A DNA stretch of 64,000 nucleotides. It comes from Bagarius yarrelli (Eukaryota > Chordata > Actinopteri > Siluriformes > Sisoridae). Made by a program: the position numbers and the translations under genes. The stretch lies in assembly GCA_005784505.1 (NCBI GenBank), contig VCAZ01000046.1, forward strand, positions 1,120,001-1,184,000, in the 5' to 3' direction. The notes beneath the pieces were generated by a model. That model did not search any database. It saw only the letters and a list, made by a program, of their open reading frames with translations, and had not been told where the DNA came from. Positions 23,900-36,769 of this stretch are shown in pieces. Each line of letters begins with the position of its first letter. Position 1 is the first letter of the stretch.

Positions 23900-26800
23900 T
23901 TTTTTTGGTGTAATTAGTTGATCGGGTGTACTTAAATAACGCCACTGCATGCATTTGGAACAAAACCTGTACATAACATATTGCATACTGATGTGATCCG
24001 TATTATTTACACGTTAAACAATTAAAACAATAGCACATGGTAATAAAAGTAAATCATCTTATACCAAGATCCATTTGGGCTTCAATATCATAAAATAAGC
24101 AAACATTTCTAACAGACACTTCAGTTAAGTAGCTTTTCTAAGAATAGGAGCACATGCTGTTCCTCCACTGCTGCATAATGACAAAAGCCCTCCAGGACTA
24201 CTTCTCCTCTTCATGATCATCCACATCTAAATAGAACCAGTCAGAATCTTCAATGAATGTTTAAGAGGCCTCCGCTCTCAATCACAAGCATCAAAGTAAA
24301 ATGATATAATTTCCCCTGAGAGCTGTGGACACATTAGCATTATGTCAGTCTGCCTCAGGTATGTGATAAATGCACATCAACAGTTTCATATCTGCCACAT
24401 ATAGAAATACAGAAAATGCATTTGTTTGTGTTATCTGAATCATGGCAATTGGGAGTAGGGTATAAGCTTGCTGTTCTTTTACATGCCACACACTGACTTT
24501 CTATGAAATGTTGGAATTAAATGTTGTTGAAAATAATTAATTCAGATGATTAAGCTTGGCTCACATTTTAAAAAATAAACTCTTTGAGCATTTGTTAGGA
24601 ATGATCCCAAATCTGAAATTCAGAAATTTTGCAAAGTATCAAAAGGTTATTACTTTATTTAGAAGGGTACTTTTATTTACCACTATCAGGGCACCTATAA
24701 CTGTTCTCTAAACCCCAGCATGAGTTCAGTGTATTAAAACATATTCACCATGACTGGTGAAAACCAAACCCGGGTCTTTCTGCTGGAACTAAAGCTTTAA
24801 CAAGTACAAAATCATCAATTAGTTCTTCACTTTTGTGTCTCTTGATTTTTAGAGCATCTGTGCATTTTATGTCTTTAAAAAAATACTAAACTGGGAAAAC
24901 AAAGGACGGGTTAATTCATCTGTCCAAACTGCCAGGATTTTGTGTAACACCTGCATATTGTAGTAATTTGTAGATATTTATTTCAGCAAGGTCACACAGT
25001 AATGTCTGCAGATGGAGCTTGATTTTCCGATATTCCTCTTAACAAAGCTTTGAATGGACATACAGCTGTGTATACACTCCTTAGGCATAGTTTTACTGTT
25101 ATGCACTTTCTGTTGCTTGTCTTTGAACATTTATAATAACATCACATTATTTACAGTATTTCTCTCATACATGCTTACATGGTTTTACCCACTATGATTT
25201 GTAAGCTGATCCATTCCCAACGCAATATTGTTTATTTTTCCTGCTAAAGTAAATAGCATGATAATTCCAGTGCTGATGCTTAATTTAATCCCTGCAAGTT
25301 TAAATCCTGTCTTAAAACTCAACATGATCCAGAATTCTAATAAGCAGATGAGTGCCCCAGGTCTGTCTCATAGGAGGGGCCAACACTTGAGACCTCTGAG
25401 CACGTACCAGAATAATATGGGCTGGAAATCTGCCATACATTAGATCAGGGCAGTAACCGTTGCTGGTAATAACTACTGTCCCCAAGCCTTCTGATGGTTT
25501 CACACATGCTGAGCTGGTCCAGGTAGTAGACCAATTTTTTCCAGCGGGTAGAATGAAAACAATTTCCATAAAACTTGCTATTTTTAGAAACCTTGATAGC
25601 TTACTTTGTAAGAAATTTGGAAGATACATTTGTTTATTCATTTTATAAAAAAGGAAAGTGGAAAATGACTTACCAACTGGCACAGATGATCTATAAACTT
25701 CAGCAGCTGGATCTGCTTTTGGCACTGATAGCAGGTCCGACAGTACACTGCAACCCAACACATGACTATCTAAGTTTCCCGCTGATGACGCCAAAAGAAC
25801 ACACAGAGTCTCAGGTGGTTTCATGTGTATTGGTGTGGTAGTGACAAGAAATATCACCACAGTGTGTTTGTACTGATAAAGAAACGTATTTACTCTGAAA
25901 TGATTGTTTACCTTAAACACAGCCTACAGATAAAATCACTGTATTACATTTGATATATTATATATAAAAACAGGATTCTTGGGGAAAAAAAGTTGGAAAA
26001 ATGGAGTTAGAATGCACTGCATTTGGATACGATCATGAAATTGGGGGTTATAATTTACAAAAATCAGTTGTTAAAATAAAAAAAAATTAAAAACCAACAT
26101 AAATAGATAAATAAAAACCCCCCCAATAAATAACTAAATCAGCTGTGATACACAAGTTGTTAGCATCTTGTAAACCAGAGACTGGAACGCTGTAAAAGTT
26201 TTGCATTTGGTCAGCAGAGGGCGATGTTACCCATCGTTTCTGTTCTGTGTAATAATAAATAATAAATAAGTTGCTATGGAAATGTTACTTATAAAACTAG
26301 AATCAAATGTTTTTTTGAATTGATATGACGCATTCGTATTTGTGTACAATATTTAAAGTACGTAAAAAAATCTAATAGAAATGGAAACATAATTTCTATA
26401 AAAAGTTGCTATGAAGGGTTGCCAGAACACCCCTAACCAACATAAAGACATGACCCGAGTTAATGATAAAAAAATTAAACATTTGGTTGACAAATGACAA
26501 ATGAGGCGAAAAGAGAGTTACTCTTGTACCACTGCTGCAGTAACAGATATCCTAACCATGAGCCACCACATTTGAATTTCTCCTTCGATCTTGCCTGCAT
26601 TAATGTTGGTGAATATCGCTGCCAGCCAACCGGCCTCTTCTCTATTTCACTCAGTGTTTTTGCAAAGAGACTTGGCTTAACAGAACAAGACGAATAGAAC
26701 CACTCAGACATAATCTCACTAAATGCCATGGACGCTGCAGAAGGTTGGAGTGTGATCAAAAATGGGAAACTACTGATAACCCATTTGATACACTACACAC

Positions 26801-27526
26801 AGTACCGACTTTAAATACAAAGGAAGGAAATTAATTATTCGGTTCTGCTACATATAGTCGCCAGGAATTTGGCTAAGTATCACTCCAGACAACAGACTGA
26901 TGTTAAGACTGCTGCACTTTTAGGAGTAGTTTTCTAATAATAATCAATCCTCTTGTTGTGCTCTGGTTAGAAAAAAAAAATTAGTAAAATAGTTGAAACA
27001 TACATCTAATTTTACAAAAAAAAGAAAGATCATTCACAAGGAATTAAACTAAGTCAATAATCACAGCTAGAGTTTCTGGGTATAGGTGAGTTATTTATAC
27101 GTGAATTTGAGAACAGTATACTGTTACAATCACCTGCTTTACAGCGGTAAAACAAACTTCATATAACCCTCCCTTTTTTAAATAACTTACAGACAATTGT
27201 TACTGATTTTGGTCACCGCTGTCCATGCTTAATTCGACTATATCAGCCCAGGTAACACTGTCGTATTAAAACCCACTGCGCTTTGACCGCTTAAGTAAAC
27301 ACTGATGAATAAACAATAGTAGATCAATATTATAATCAGACTCAACATAACTGATGTATTATTCATATAATTAACCATCTGAATCAACAACTTATATAAA
27401 TATAATAAATATATATCAGTACATTTATCAGTACAAAATGTTACTTTACTAATGCTCTACTTGCACAAATGATAAAATGATAGAACAGGACAAAAAGCTT
27501 ATAAAATGTAGGTAAACATTAAAGTA

Positions 27527-28299
27527 CAGTGAGGGAAAAACTTAATTGAGCCACTGCTGATTTTGTAGGTTTGCCTAATGACAGGCAAGGTTTGCTGAAG
27601 GAAACAACTGGTAACATACTACGCCGTAAAGGACTGAAATCCTGCAGCGCCTGCAAAGTCTCCCTGCTCAAGAAAGCACATGTACAGGCCTGTCTGAAGT
27701 TTGCCAATGAACTTTGAAGAAGGAGAAATGCTGCCTATGAGCCCAGGAACACCATGGAGGTGAAAACATTATGCTTTGGGAGTGTCTTCCTGCTAGGTGT
27801 ACAGGACAACGTCACCGCATCAAAAGAAACAATTTACAGTGCCATGTACCGTCAAATCATGGGTGAGAACCTTTTTCTCTCAGCCAGGGCATTGAAAACG
27901 GTCTGTGGACGAGTGTTACAGCATCACACTGACCCAAAACACAAAACCAAAGCAACAAAGGAGTGTCCTATGAAGGAGCACATCAAGGTCCTGAAGTGGT
28001 CTAGTTAGTCTCCAGACCATAATCCCATAGAGAATATGTGGAGAAATCTGAATCTACATAGAGGAATTGGACAAGGGTTTTGCCACCATGTATTTAGTCA
28101 TGTTGTGTGTAGGGGTCAAATACTTTTTTCACTCATTAAAATGCAAATCAAGTTATAACTTTTTTAAAAATGCGTTTTTATGGATATTTTTGTTGTTATG
28201 CTGTCTCTCTCACTATTAATATTGTAGACTGATTATTTCTTTGTCAGTGGGCAAACATACAAAATCAGCAGGGGATCAAATATATTCTTACTCTCACTG
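27527..28299 (+). mobile_element. Internally deleted Tc1-like transposon with paired inverted repeats
   Basis: The left end CAGTGAGGGAAAAA and the right end (reverse CAGTGAGAGTAAGAA) are inverted repeats. Both continue inward with GCTGATTTTGTA-GTTTGCC, and the element is bounded by TA dinucleotides (27525-27526, 28300-28301), the Tc1/mariner target. A decayed + strand transposase is visible: a basic RRKGLKSC segment, the core at about 27754-28005, then PDHNPIENMW near 28015-28044, broken by stops. The full-length 5' part of the transposase is missing, so the copy is non-autonomous. Confidence 0.85.
27600..28070 (+). pseudogene. Decayed Tc1-like transposase
   Basis: The + strand translation keeps transposase features in order: a helix-turn-helix-side segment (RRKGLKSC, VQACLKFAN), a catalytic core piece with HHTDPKHK, and the C-terminal PDHNPIENMW. 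Stops and small frame changes interrupt it (for example before AYEPRNTMEV and after KVLKWSS). The longest intact piece is 84 codons at 27754-28008. The protein would be a DDE-class transposase if intact; this copy is dead. Confidence 0.75.
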
Positions 28300-29639
28300 T
28301 AACCGCACAAGCATTTGAAACGGATTACTCTAAAAGGATTTAAATATGTTCGAGGCATGGTCAGATATGCTAATAATACATGCTACTGTTTTCTAAAATG
28401 GCATCAGGATCATATTACCAAGTCTAGCAAATACTGTACACTGACGCAGCTGTTTAATTCTGCTTGTTTGATAAAGAAAAAAAAGCATGTCTCTTTTTAG
28501 ATCATCACACTTCATCACTGAAAATGCCATACACACGTCATATTCATAACAACACCATGTTAAAGCAACAAGCGATTGTTTAGCGTATGTAACATGCCTT
28601 AGGGAATAACAGCTGTTACAATTAGAGATGGCGTGACTCGAACAGTGTTACTGCACCAGTAAAGGGTGTATTTTTTTTTCAATACAACTTAATAAAAGTG
28701 CAGTCATTTTCCCTCTAATTGCGTTGTGAGGTAGCACATTTCACCCTGGTTACAAAAAATATACAGTTAACATTTTCATCCAAACCATAAACACAATAAA
28801 ACATTTAGAAAAGATGTTTTAAGATATATACACTACAAAGAACATCTGAGGTCACAGCTGACAAATATTGTTTTTGACCCATACATTTAAAATGTAAAAG
28901 AAAGTAAAAAAAATTACAGTATTTCCACTCGAGTCACCTTACCTCACATACCGTTTTAAAACTTATGCATTCATGCATACATAATTCATGCCTACAAACA
29001 CACACACATTCATGCATACTGTACGGGATGTGAACATTAGCATTACGGTGTGTACAAATATCCACTATTTAGAATTTTAGATAGCTTAACTGATCAAATG
29101 ACTGTTGTGACTTTAGATAGTATGGCAGCACATATGCAAAATATCATGGCACCTTTTAATACATCAGGATTGTGTAAAACAGTTTGCGGTGTTAGAGAGG
29201 GGCTGGAATATTGATCGAAAAGGAAACCGACATTTAGGACCTATAACCGCCTTAATTCTCCTTTACAATTATTTCTTTTTTTAAAACCATCTCCCCTTAA
29301 ACTTTACATCTTTTGAGGTTACGTGACTCCGCCTGTTGCAGTGGTGCTGATGTAACATGGCGGAAAGCTTAAACACTAAGTTAACTGAGCAACGGGAGGA
29401 GCTTGTAAAAGCACAGTATAAAGCAAAATAATTTTAGAAAAATAAGAAAAAATAGTTTATTAATCATAATCAAGGTAAAATGGTCAAATTAATTGAGGTT
29501 TTGATTTTAGGTCTTCCTGTCCAGCTTTAAGTGGAATTTCAGAAAACCAACGACATTTTTAACCCCTTTTAAAAATAGCTCTTACCCGAAATTGCACTCA
29601 AAGCACATGTCATAATCTAACCTATCCTCTTAAGTCCAT

Positions 29640-29645
29640 TTTATT
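29640..29645 (-). terminator. dapk2: Candidate polyadenylation signal of dapk2 alpha
   Basis: AATAAA on the reverse strand, about 220 bases past the alpha stop codon (29864-29866). It is the first canonical hexamer downstream that I noticed. Cleavage site and use are unverified. Confidence 0.35.
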
Positions 29646-29863
29646 AATAGCACAGCTTTAAAGCATGTTCTTTTTAATCACAGTATCAGCACACGCTAAA
29701 TCATTCTACATCCCTGTAGGTTATTAATGTGTCCAGGGGACACACTAACCATGGCTCAGTTCCTCTTTCTTTAAGGGGTGATATCTGTAAAAGGACTTGG
29801 ATTTGAGCATAGTGTCCTACTAAAGATGCCTTGTTCTGCGCTAGAACAAAAATGTGTGGAGCT

Positions 29864-32800
29864 TCAGGAGGTGCTGCTTCTCTTCCTGGTCCTGGGTCTC
29901 TTTTGTAATACTTCCTCTTCCTGGTCGCTCTCACAGTCCCTTGCAAAAAGGCCATCTTGGGTCTCTTTTGGATTGTACTGTTCATCACAACACAAATGCT
30001 TAGAAATTAGACACATAAAAGCACAGATACAGTTCTAAATGATGTAACACTCAGAGTTGCTGACAGAGATAATTCTTAAAAAAAATGTAAACAAAAATAT
30101 CGGACACTTGGAAACCTAACAACATTTTGTAGTGTAAACAAAAGTACACCACACCTTGACCTGACTAAGTAATTCTCATGCTTTTGATGACATTGTAGTA
30201 CACAAAAAAGAATTAACAAAAGGAGAATGCGTCATTTTTGTTAGTGAAAAGAGGATATGATGTACTGTTTATCACCACTTACTTCTGGTTTCTTCATCAT
30301 ACGTGTCAAATGGTTGCACAGAGCTACAATCCTAAAAGAGAACTATTAAAAAGAACCCCAATTAGTAAATCATATGTATAAAATCTTAGTTATAGATGAC
30401 TTCAAAGATCTCTACGACATGTTAACTATTATTATTAAGCCACTGCCATATCAGCAATATGATGCAGAGCAGAATTCAGAATAAATACCTTCCACCTGCG
30501 GCGAGCGTACTGTCTTCTGAAATTCTCAATGTTGACCACAGACTGTCTTCGCACTAAGGCTTGGCTGGAGTCCTTAGGCTATATATATATATATATATAA
30601 AAACAACATAAATAACAGACAGCTCATGAGACTATAGAAAATTGTTTAAAGTTTTATTTCATAGGACTTCATTGAAAAGTTACTATGGACTGCACAAATA
30701 GTACTAACATTAAATACTGGTATAAACTGCAGTAATCATGTTTTATTTTATCCCCTTACAGAATACAATAAAAAAAAATAAACACATTTTCGGATGTATA
30801 AATAAAAACATTAAATAACTTATTTAAAAATGCATGTGGTATTTCATTTATAGCTATATAAATTTCTATAAAGACAATGTCCAGGTGATGAACATGTACA
30901 AATGACGGGAATACTTTGAGCAATCACATCACCTATTGAAGGATTTTTAAAGAAAACCTCTGGATAGTAAATTTAGACAGGATTGGAATTACACTTTATA
31001 AAGGAGGCGAAAAAAGATATAAAACAAATTGAGATGATGAAGGCTAATTGTCCTGAAATTCGAGCTCATTCTTAGACAAAATTTTACATATTTTTTCCTG
31101 AACAGGTCAGTCAAAGACTGGTAAATAGTTTTTTGGTAAAATAATTAGATTTAATGTGTATCTAAATATTTATATGTATATATTGGCTTATTTAAACAAA
31201 ATCACACTGTATTTGAAAATAGTATGTATTGCGTAGTACATTATTCATAAATTATAAATAGAATTTTTATCCTAAATTACAGAAATTTCCATAAAAAATG
31301 GAAATTGCACTAGGAACATTTATCTAAAAGAATCTGTGGTGTTTGTTTGGCTACTGCATTGTGATTCTTCCTGACAGTTTCTGCTCAACATCTCCTTCAG
31401 AGCCTCGTTCACTTGGTTGTTGAGGTCAGGAGTGGAGCAACGTTCCTCATTCTCCACTTCTCCATTTAAAGAACTCATCAGCTCCTGAAGCCACCGCAGC
31501 TCTGTTTTCAGCTCCTCACTAAGTGAGTTTAGTTGGGTCTGTCTTTCTGAGTAGCGTGCGCTAATGATGCCCAGGCTGGCTTCTGTTGTCTTTATTTCCT
31601 CTTGAAGATCTTTCCTCCGAGCCTCTGCCTTACGGAACTCATAACGAAGCTGTGACAGGCCCTGTCCCACACTCGAACTCTCTTCTTTGTACCAGGCCTC
31701 TTTTTCATTATAGATAGAAAGAAGAGCTTCAACATCCTCCTGAATAGACTCTCGGTTTTGGGCTACTTCCTTGAGATTGCTATCTATAAGGGAGATGTCC
31801 TCCATCACACAGGCAAAACGTTCGAAGTTTATGTAGGTATTATTAGGTGGAATGCTGCTGTGTGATTGGATGGTATACTCCCTCAGGCGTTTGGTCTTTA
31901 GCTGGCATGATGCCCTTTTCCTCTGAAGTGAGCCGGTGCCTTCCACACGCTCATGGTTCTTCAGACATAGGAACCAAAAGGAGACTGAGTAAGGGTGGGA
32001 TATGTGCAGCTTTTTGCTCATTCACAGCAATCATGCAGTTTGGGGAGTGGGGCCAGATGCATGATCAGAGAAATTAGAGTTATTGGGTTACGCCAATCAA
32101 ACCAGACCAGAACTTCTGTTAGTGTGGTTTTGCTGACAATGCTCTTTTATGATGCAATAATATGCATGCAGGCGGTAGCAGCGAGTTGTGTTGTAACAAG
32201 AATTCTTAAGCCAGACGTCTTAGTGAGTTTAGAGAGTTTGTCATTAGAGAGTTTGCCTTTTTTTTGTTAGTCAATGTGATGTAGAACTGACTACACACTA
32301 CACACCCAACCACAGACCTCTTATTGCAGCCTACTAAATAACTTTCAAAATTTACTCATTTCTAATTGAAAAGACAGGGTTTCAAAATTATTAAACCTGT
32401 AAATATGTTTACAATTTTTTTTTTGATGATTATTTGCACACTTTTAGGATAAAATACTAGTTACTAGGATTTTTTAAAGATATTTTTCGGCCATTTTTGC
32501 CTTTATTGACAGCACAGAGTGAAATAAAATGGTGGAGAGAGAGGGGGTAAAACCGGAAGCTACCAAGCCGGAATGGAACCCAGGTTGCCAGAGCGCAACC
32601 GCACGTTTACATTTACATTTACAGCATTTGGAAGACGATCTTATCCAGAGCAACTTACATTTATCTTATTTACACAACTAAGCAATTAAAGGCCTTGCTC
32701 AGGGGCCCAGCAGTGGTGGCTTGGTGGAGCTGGGAATCGAACCCACAATCTTCAGGTTGGCAGTCCAACACCTTAACCATGAGCCACCACTTCCCCCACT

Positions 32801-35800
32801 TTGCCTTTACCCAATATACCATCGCGCCTACCAGGCCTAGTAGGTACTTTAAGGCTACTTCTACCTATTAAAGCATGCCAGTTATTGTATTGGCTATATT
32901 TATTTACCAGTAGGCCTGAATGTGTATGCATAGATCTCTATAATTGACTGGCATCCAAACATCATTAATTATTGGACATATTCTGATCGGTACAAATTCT
33001 GAACCTGGTGGTCACAAAAGTATATACAGTTTTTGGCTGATGAAGTGTCTCAACCAGGACATTATCCATGCATCATTTAAAAATCAATCATTTTACACTA
33101 TTCAGTAGTAGTTATACCCTATTCATATTTACAAGATAAAATCACAGCAAAACAAAAATACATGCTGTCACACACACACACACTCATCCAGGTGTTTACC
33201 TTTATCCATGGGTGTTTAAGTGCACCTTCTATTGTTAGCCTTTTTCTGTTAATCAGTGACAAAAGAAAACCAGATTAAAATACTGATAAAAATAATATAT
33301 GTTGTGCCAAAGTTAATTGAGGCCTATTCATGTTCAAACGAATTTTCTGCAGGCGATTTTTCAAAACAAAGCAAGCAAGCTCTTTTTCTTGTTGATGATG
33401 CAATATGACCATGCTTGAGCTTGCTTTTAAAACTTAAACGTGTACATAAACAAGCTGTTAAATGAATGCAGCTGATATATGACTTGGTTTCCTTTTTTTC
33501 TTTCTCTGCCTCGATTTGATCTTTTACCTCGTGTCTTTAGTTAAAAGCTGTCTAATGAAGCTCTTAGCAAGCTCGCTAGTGCTGCTGAAGAATTCCTCAT
33601 CAAATTCGTAGCTTACAGCGGAAATGTTTGCCAGTGTCTCCTGTTTAGACTCGCCCAAAAATGGGGAAGCACCACTAAGTCTAAAAAGAAAAAAAGAAAA
33701 AAGGGGGAGGGTCGCGGTATGAAATTAAGGTTTAAGGTGAGAAGATTCTATGAAGATTTGTCAAACATTACATTTCTTTCTACACATAAAATTATTCTAA
33801 AATGTTCTTAATGTAGCAGATTAAGTTATACCTATAACTGAAAACCAAGACTGAGACTGATAATTAATTTAAGACGTTTTAACTAAGTGTCTTATAAGTT
33901 TCATGAGGAAGTAAAATTAATGTATTAAACCCAATCTGGGTTCATTAAGCAGCCCATGACGATAACACTGAGAATCCATAATCCATATTTCACACTTACA
34001 GGATGTATGTGATGACACCAATACTCCTATAAAAGAAGGGGAAGATGGAAAACCATGTTTTTAAATCACAAACATACAAACCCCTATTCTATTCAAAGTA
34101 CCACCAATTAGGGCAACATACCACATATCCGCTGGTAATCCCAGAGGCTCATAGTTAACTATCTCTGGAGCTGAAAATAGGCCATAGGATATTTTAGATA
34201 ACAAACACTGCAATGCATTCAGTCAGAATAGCACTGAACTTTGGTTGTTGCTGAAAAAAAAATCAACAGTCTGACTTACCTACAAATTCTGGAGTCCCAA
34301 AAATATTTTTAAATTCAACCCCATCTTCAATTTTATGTGCCAGGCCAAAGTCAATAATTTTGATCCGTGGTAGTGGGGCATTTTTGTCAAGCAGCATAAT
34401 ATTTTCAGGCTGAAATATTATAGAAATACAATAAAATATAAAAATTTGACAAAATATCACATGAAAAGATACAGTCCTTAGCCAAAACCACAAGGCCAAT
34501 TTTAGGTTATAATTATTAGCATGTGTCTGGGAGGTGCTTTGTGTTGCCCAGGTGTGTCCTGTTAGATAGACTGTTTAAACTGTTTAATTAATAGCTCTAC
34601 TCTTAGTTTAATACCGGGTTTCACTTGTGAACACTGGAGTTAGATAATATGAAACATAAACTAAACCAGTTGGATTGTATATATACTTAGATTTTCATGA
34701 TCATGCAGTATCGCATATAGCATAGGGTTAATATTAGCTATTAAGCTGTTATTTTTTGGAGGCTGTCTTGGTGTGGACTGGGGAGTAAGAAACAAGATGG
34801 AGACTATCAGTGAAATATGCATATTTTACATCCCTCATTAACAGTTATGAATTACGTTATTAACTGTTATGAGTAATGAAATAAAAAAATAGATAAAAAT
34901 GCGAACTCCTACAAAAGTGTAGGATTAAACAGATAATACTTAAAAACGTTGCATCTTTAATTTAAACTTATTTCACCAGACGTACTTACCCAAACACCCA
35001 AACACAGGTGTAGGTACCCTTTTGTAAATTACAGATGTTGCTATGCAACAGTGCTAAACAGGGCAGACCTTTTATATAAGGTAATGCAGAACTGGTCTGC
35101 TACCATGGCAACAATTTCATTTCCTATTTCTTCCTCCCCCTTAAAGGTGTGCATAATATAGTATGATATACATAGACTGGTTTATAAGAATTGGAGCTGA
35201 GATAAGTCATAAGAACTTGCCCAGCTTGTTCAGGCAGTACAAAAAGCGTTATTGAAGAACTCCTTATAGCTTGTTAGAGTATTAAAACACACATATGCAC
35301 ATCACTAATATACCCAAATGGCATTCGACCAGCAACTCAAGTAAGATCAAGTTGCTTCTCAACGTTGTAGTTTAAAAACAAATACCTTTAAATCAAAATG
35401 TGCTATTTTTTTGGAGTGCAGGTAGTGGACCCCATTGAGAATCTGTTTAAGGAACTCGGTGGCCTCCTCCTCACTAAGGGATTCCTTTTGGGCCAGAAAG
35501 TCAAAGAGCTCTCCTCCAGATACCCTTAGAAATATAACACACACCCAATCACACACAGACACGCACACACACCGCACAACACATTTGCATTATGATTGTC
35601 TGATAAATGTGTGAAAAAAAATGCACACACTCTCATACTCCACTTGTCTAAATAATCTCCACAATCTTAAATTTGGAGATTTCAGATTTTTATGCTTGTG
35701 AAGCTGACTTTGATCACAGGTCTTATCAGGAATATTAAAGCACGTTTTTCTAAACTGAAACTTTTTCTGCACAGTCACTGCGTTTACCTCTTGAAAAACT

Positions 35801-36720
35801 TGTTTTTATGTTTTTATCCGTGTGCCTATAGATCTGAGCAGCTGACTGGATTCTGACAGATTTACTAACTGAAGATAACCGACAATTAGTCATTATTGGA
35901 TGGTTGTGCACTTATAAAAACAACAAAACATGAACAAAGTCACATAGGGCTTCTCAGAATGCAAAGCAGTGTCTTTTTTGTTCGGTTTTTGCCTGTGTAA
36001 AATGCAAAAACACACAACAAACACAGTTACTGTCCTTTTTCTCTACTTAGGCATTTCCCCACTAACTAAGTGTGAAATTATTATACACGGATCTGTCCAT
36101 GTTGTCCAGTCAGTAGCATTCACTCAGTCCAACTCGCCTTTGTGCTTTATATATAAGACACAGACTTTGTGTGTGAAGGTCACTTACAGTTCCAGTATTA
36201 GCACCACGTCTGTGCGGTTCTCGTAGATGTCATGCAGTGAGATGATGTTGGGATGCTGAAGATGCTGTAGAATGTTTACTTCCCTTTCGATTTCTTCTCG
36301 GCGCACTCCTCTTCTGCTGGCTTTATTTTGGCGCTTTTTGATGAACTTCGCTGCATACTCTGATCCCGTACTCTTTTCCTTACATCGCTTTACTATAGCA
36401 AACTGCCCACTAAAAGAAAGCAACAAAAAAGCTTGTCAATAATAATTTTTCTATATATTCTAGGATTGTGATCGCTGTACAACAAAATTAGCAGTTAAGC
36501 ATAGATTTTTTTACACATAGCTATTTAAATCAAGCGAATTAAATACAACTGAAATATTATGAATTGAAATACTTAAATAAATAAATATGTATATACTTAA
36601 TTAAATTTATTATAAAATTTATTACTGATCGAATCTAACAGTAAACATACAGATAATGAAAAGTTATTTTAAACTAGTGTGAATTTGAGAGGAAATCCTT
36701 CAGCTGGTAGGAAGATCACA

Positions 36721-36769
<49 letters not shown>

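Larger units (their letters stand above)
20200..29600. other. Intergenic region between ciart and dapk2, repeat-rich
   Basis: The two genes converge here. No splice-consistent exon chain or protein family was recognised. Contents are SINEs at 20933 and 23767, a SINE-like repeat at 21593, degenerate direct repeats at about 22540-23050, and a Tc1-like remnant at 27527. The longest open frame (25312-25920, - strand, 202 codons) has no recognisable domain. Confidence 0.6.

Noticed and set aside
25312..25920. 202-codon open frame on the - strand in the ciart-dapk2 interval
   Set aside because: No domain or motif, no splice-consistent neighbours, and two open frames on the opposite strand in the same place. 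Possibly an old repeat; not supportable as a gene.
31320..31958. Interpreting the ZIPK-like exon as evidence of a separate dapk3 gene
   Set aside because: The upstream kinase exons and N-terminus (FKQQKVEDFYDI) are DAPK2-like, the exon joins in phase to PWIK, and DAPK2 is known to have a ZIPK-like isoform.
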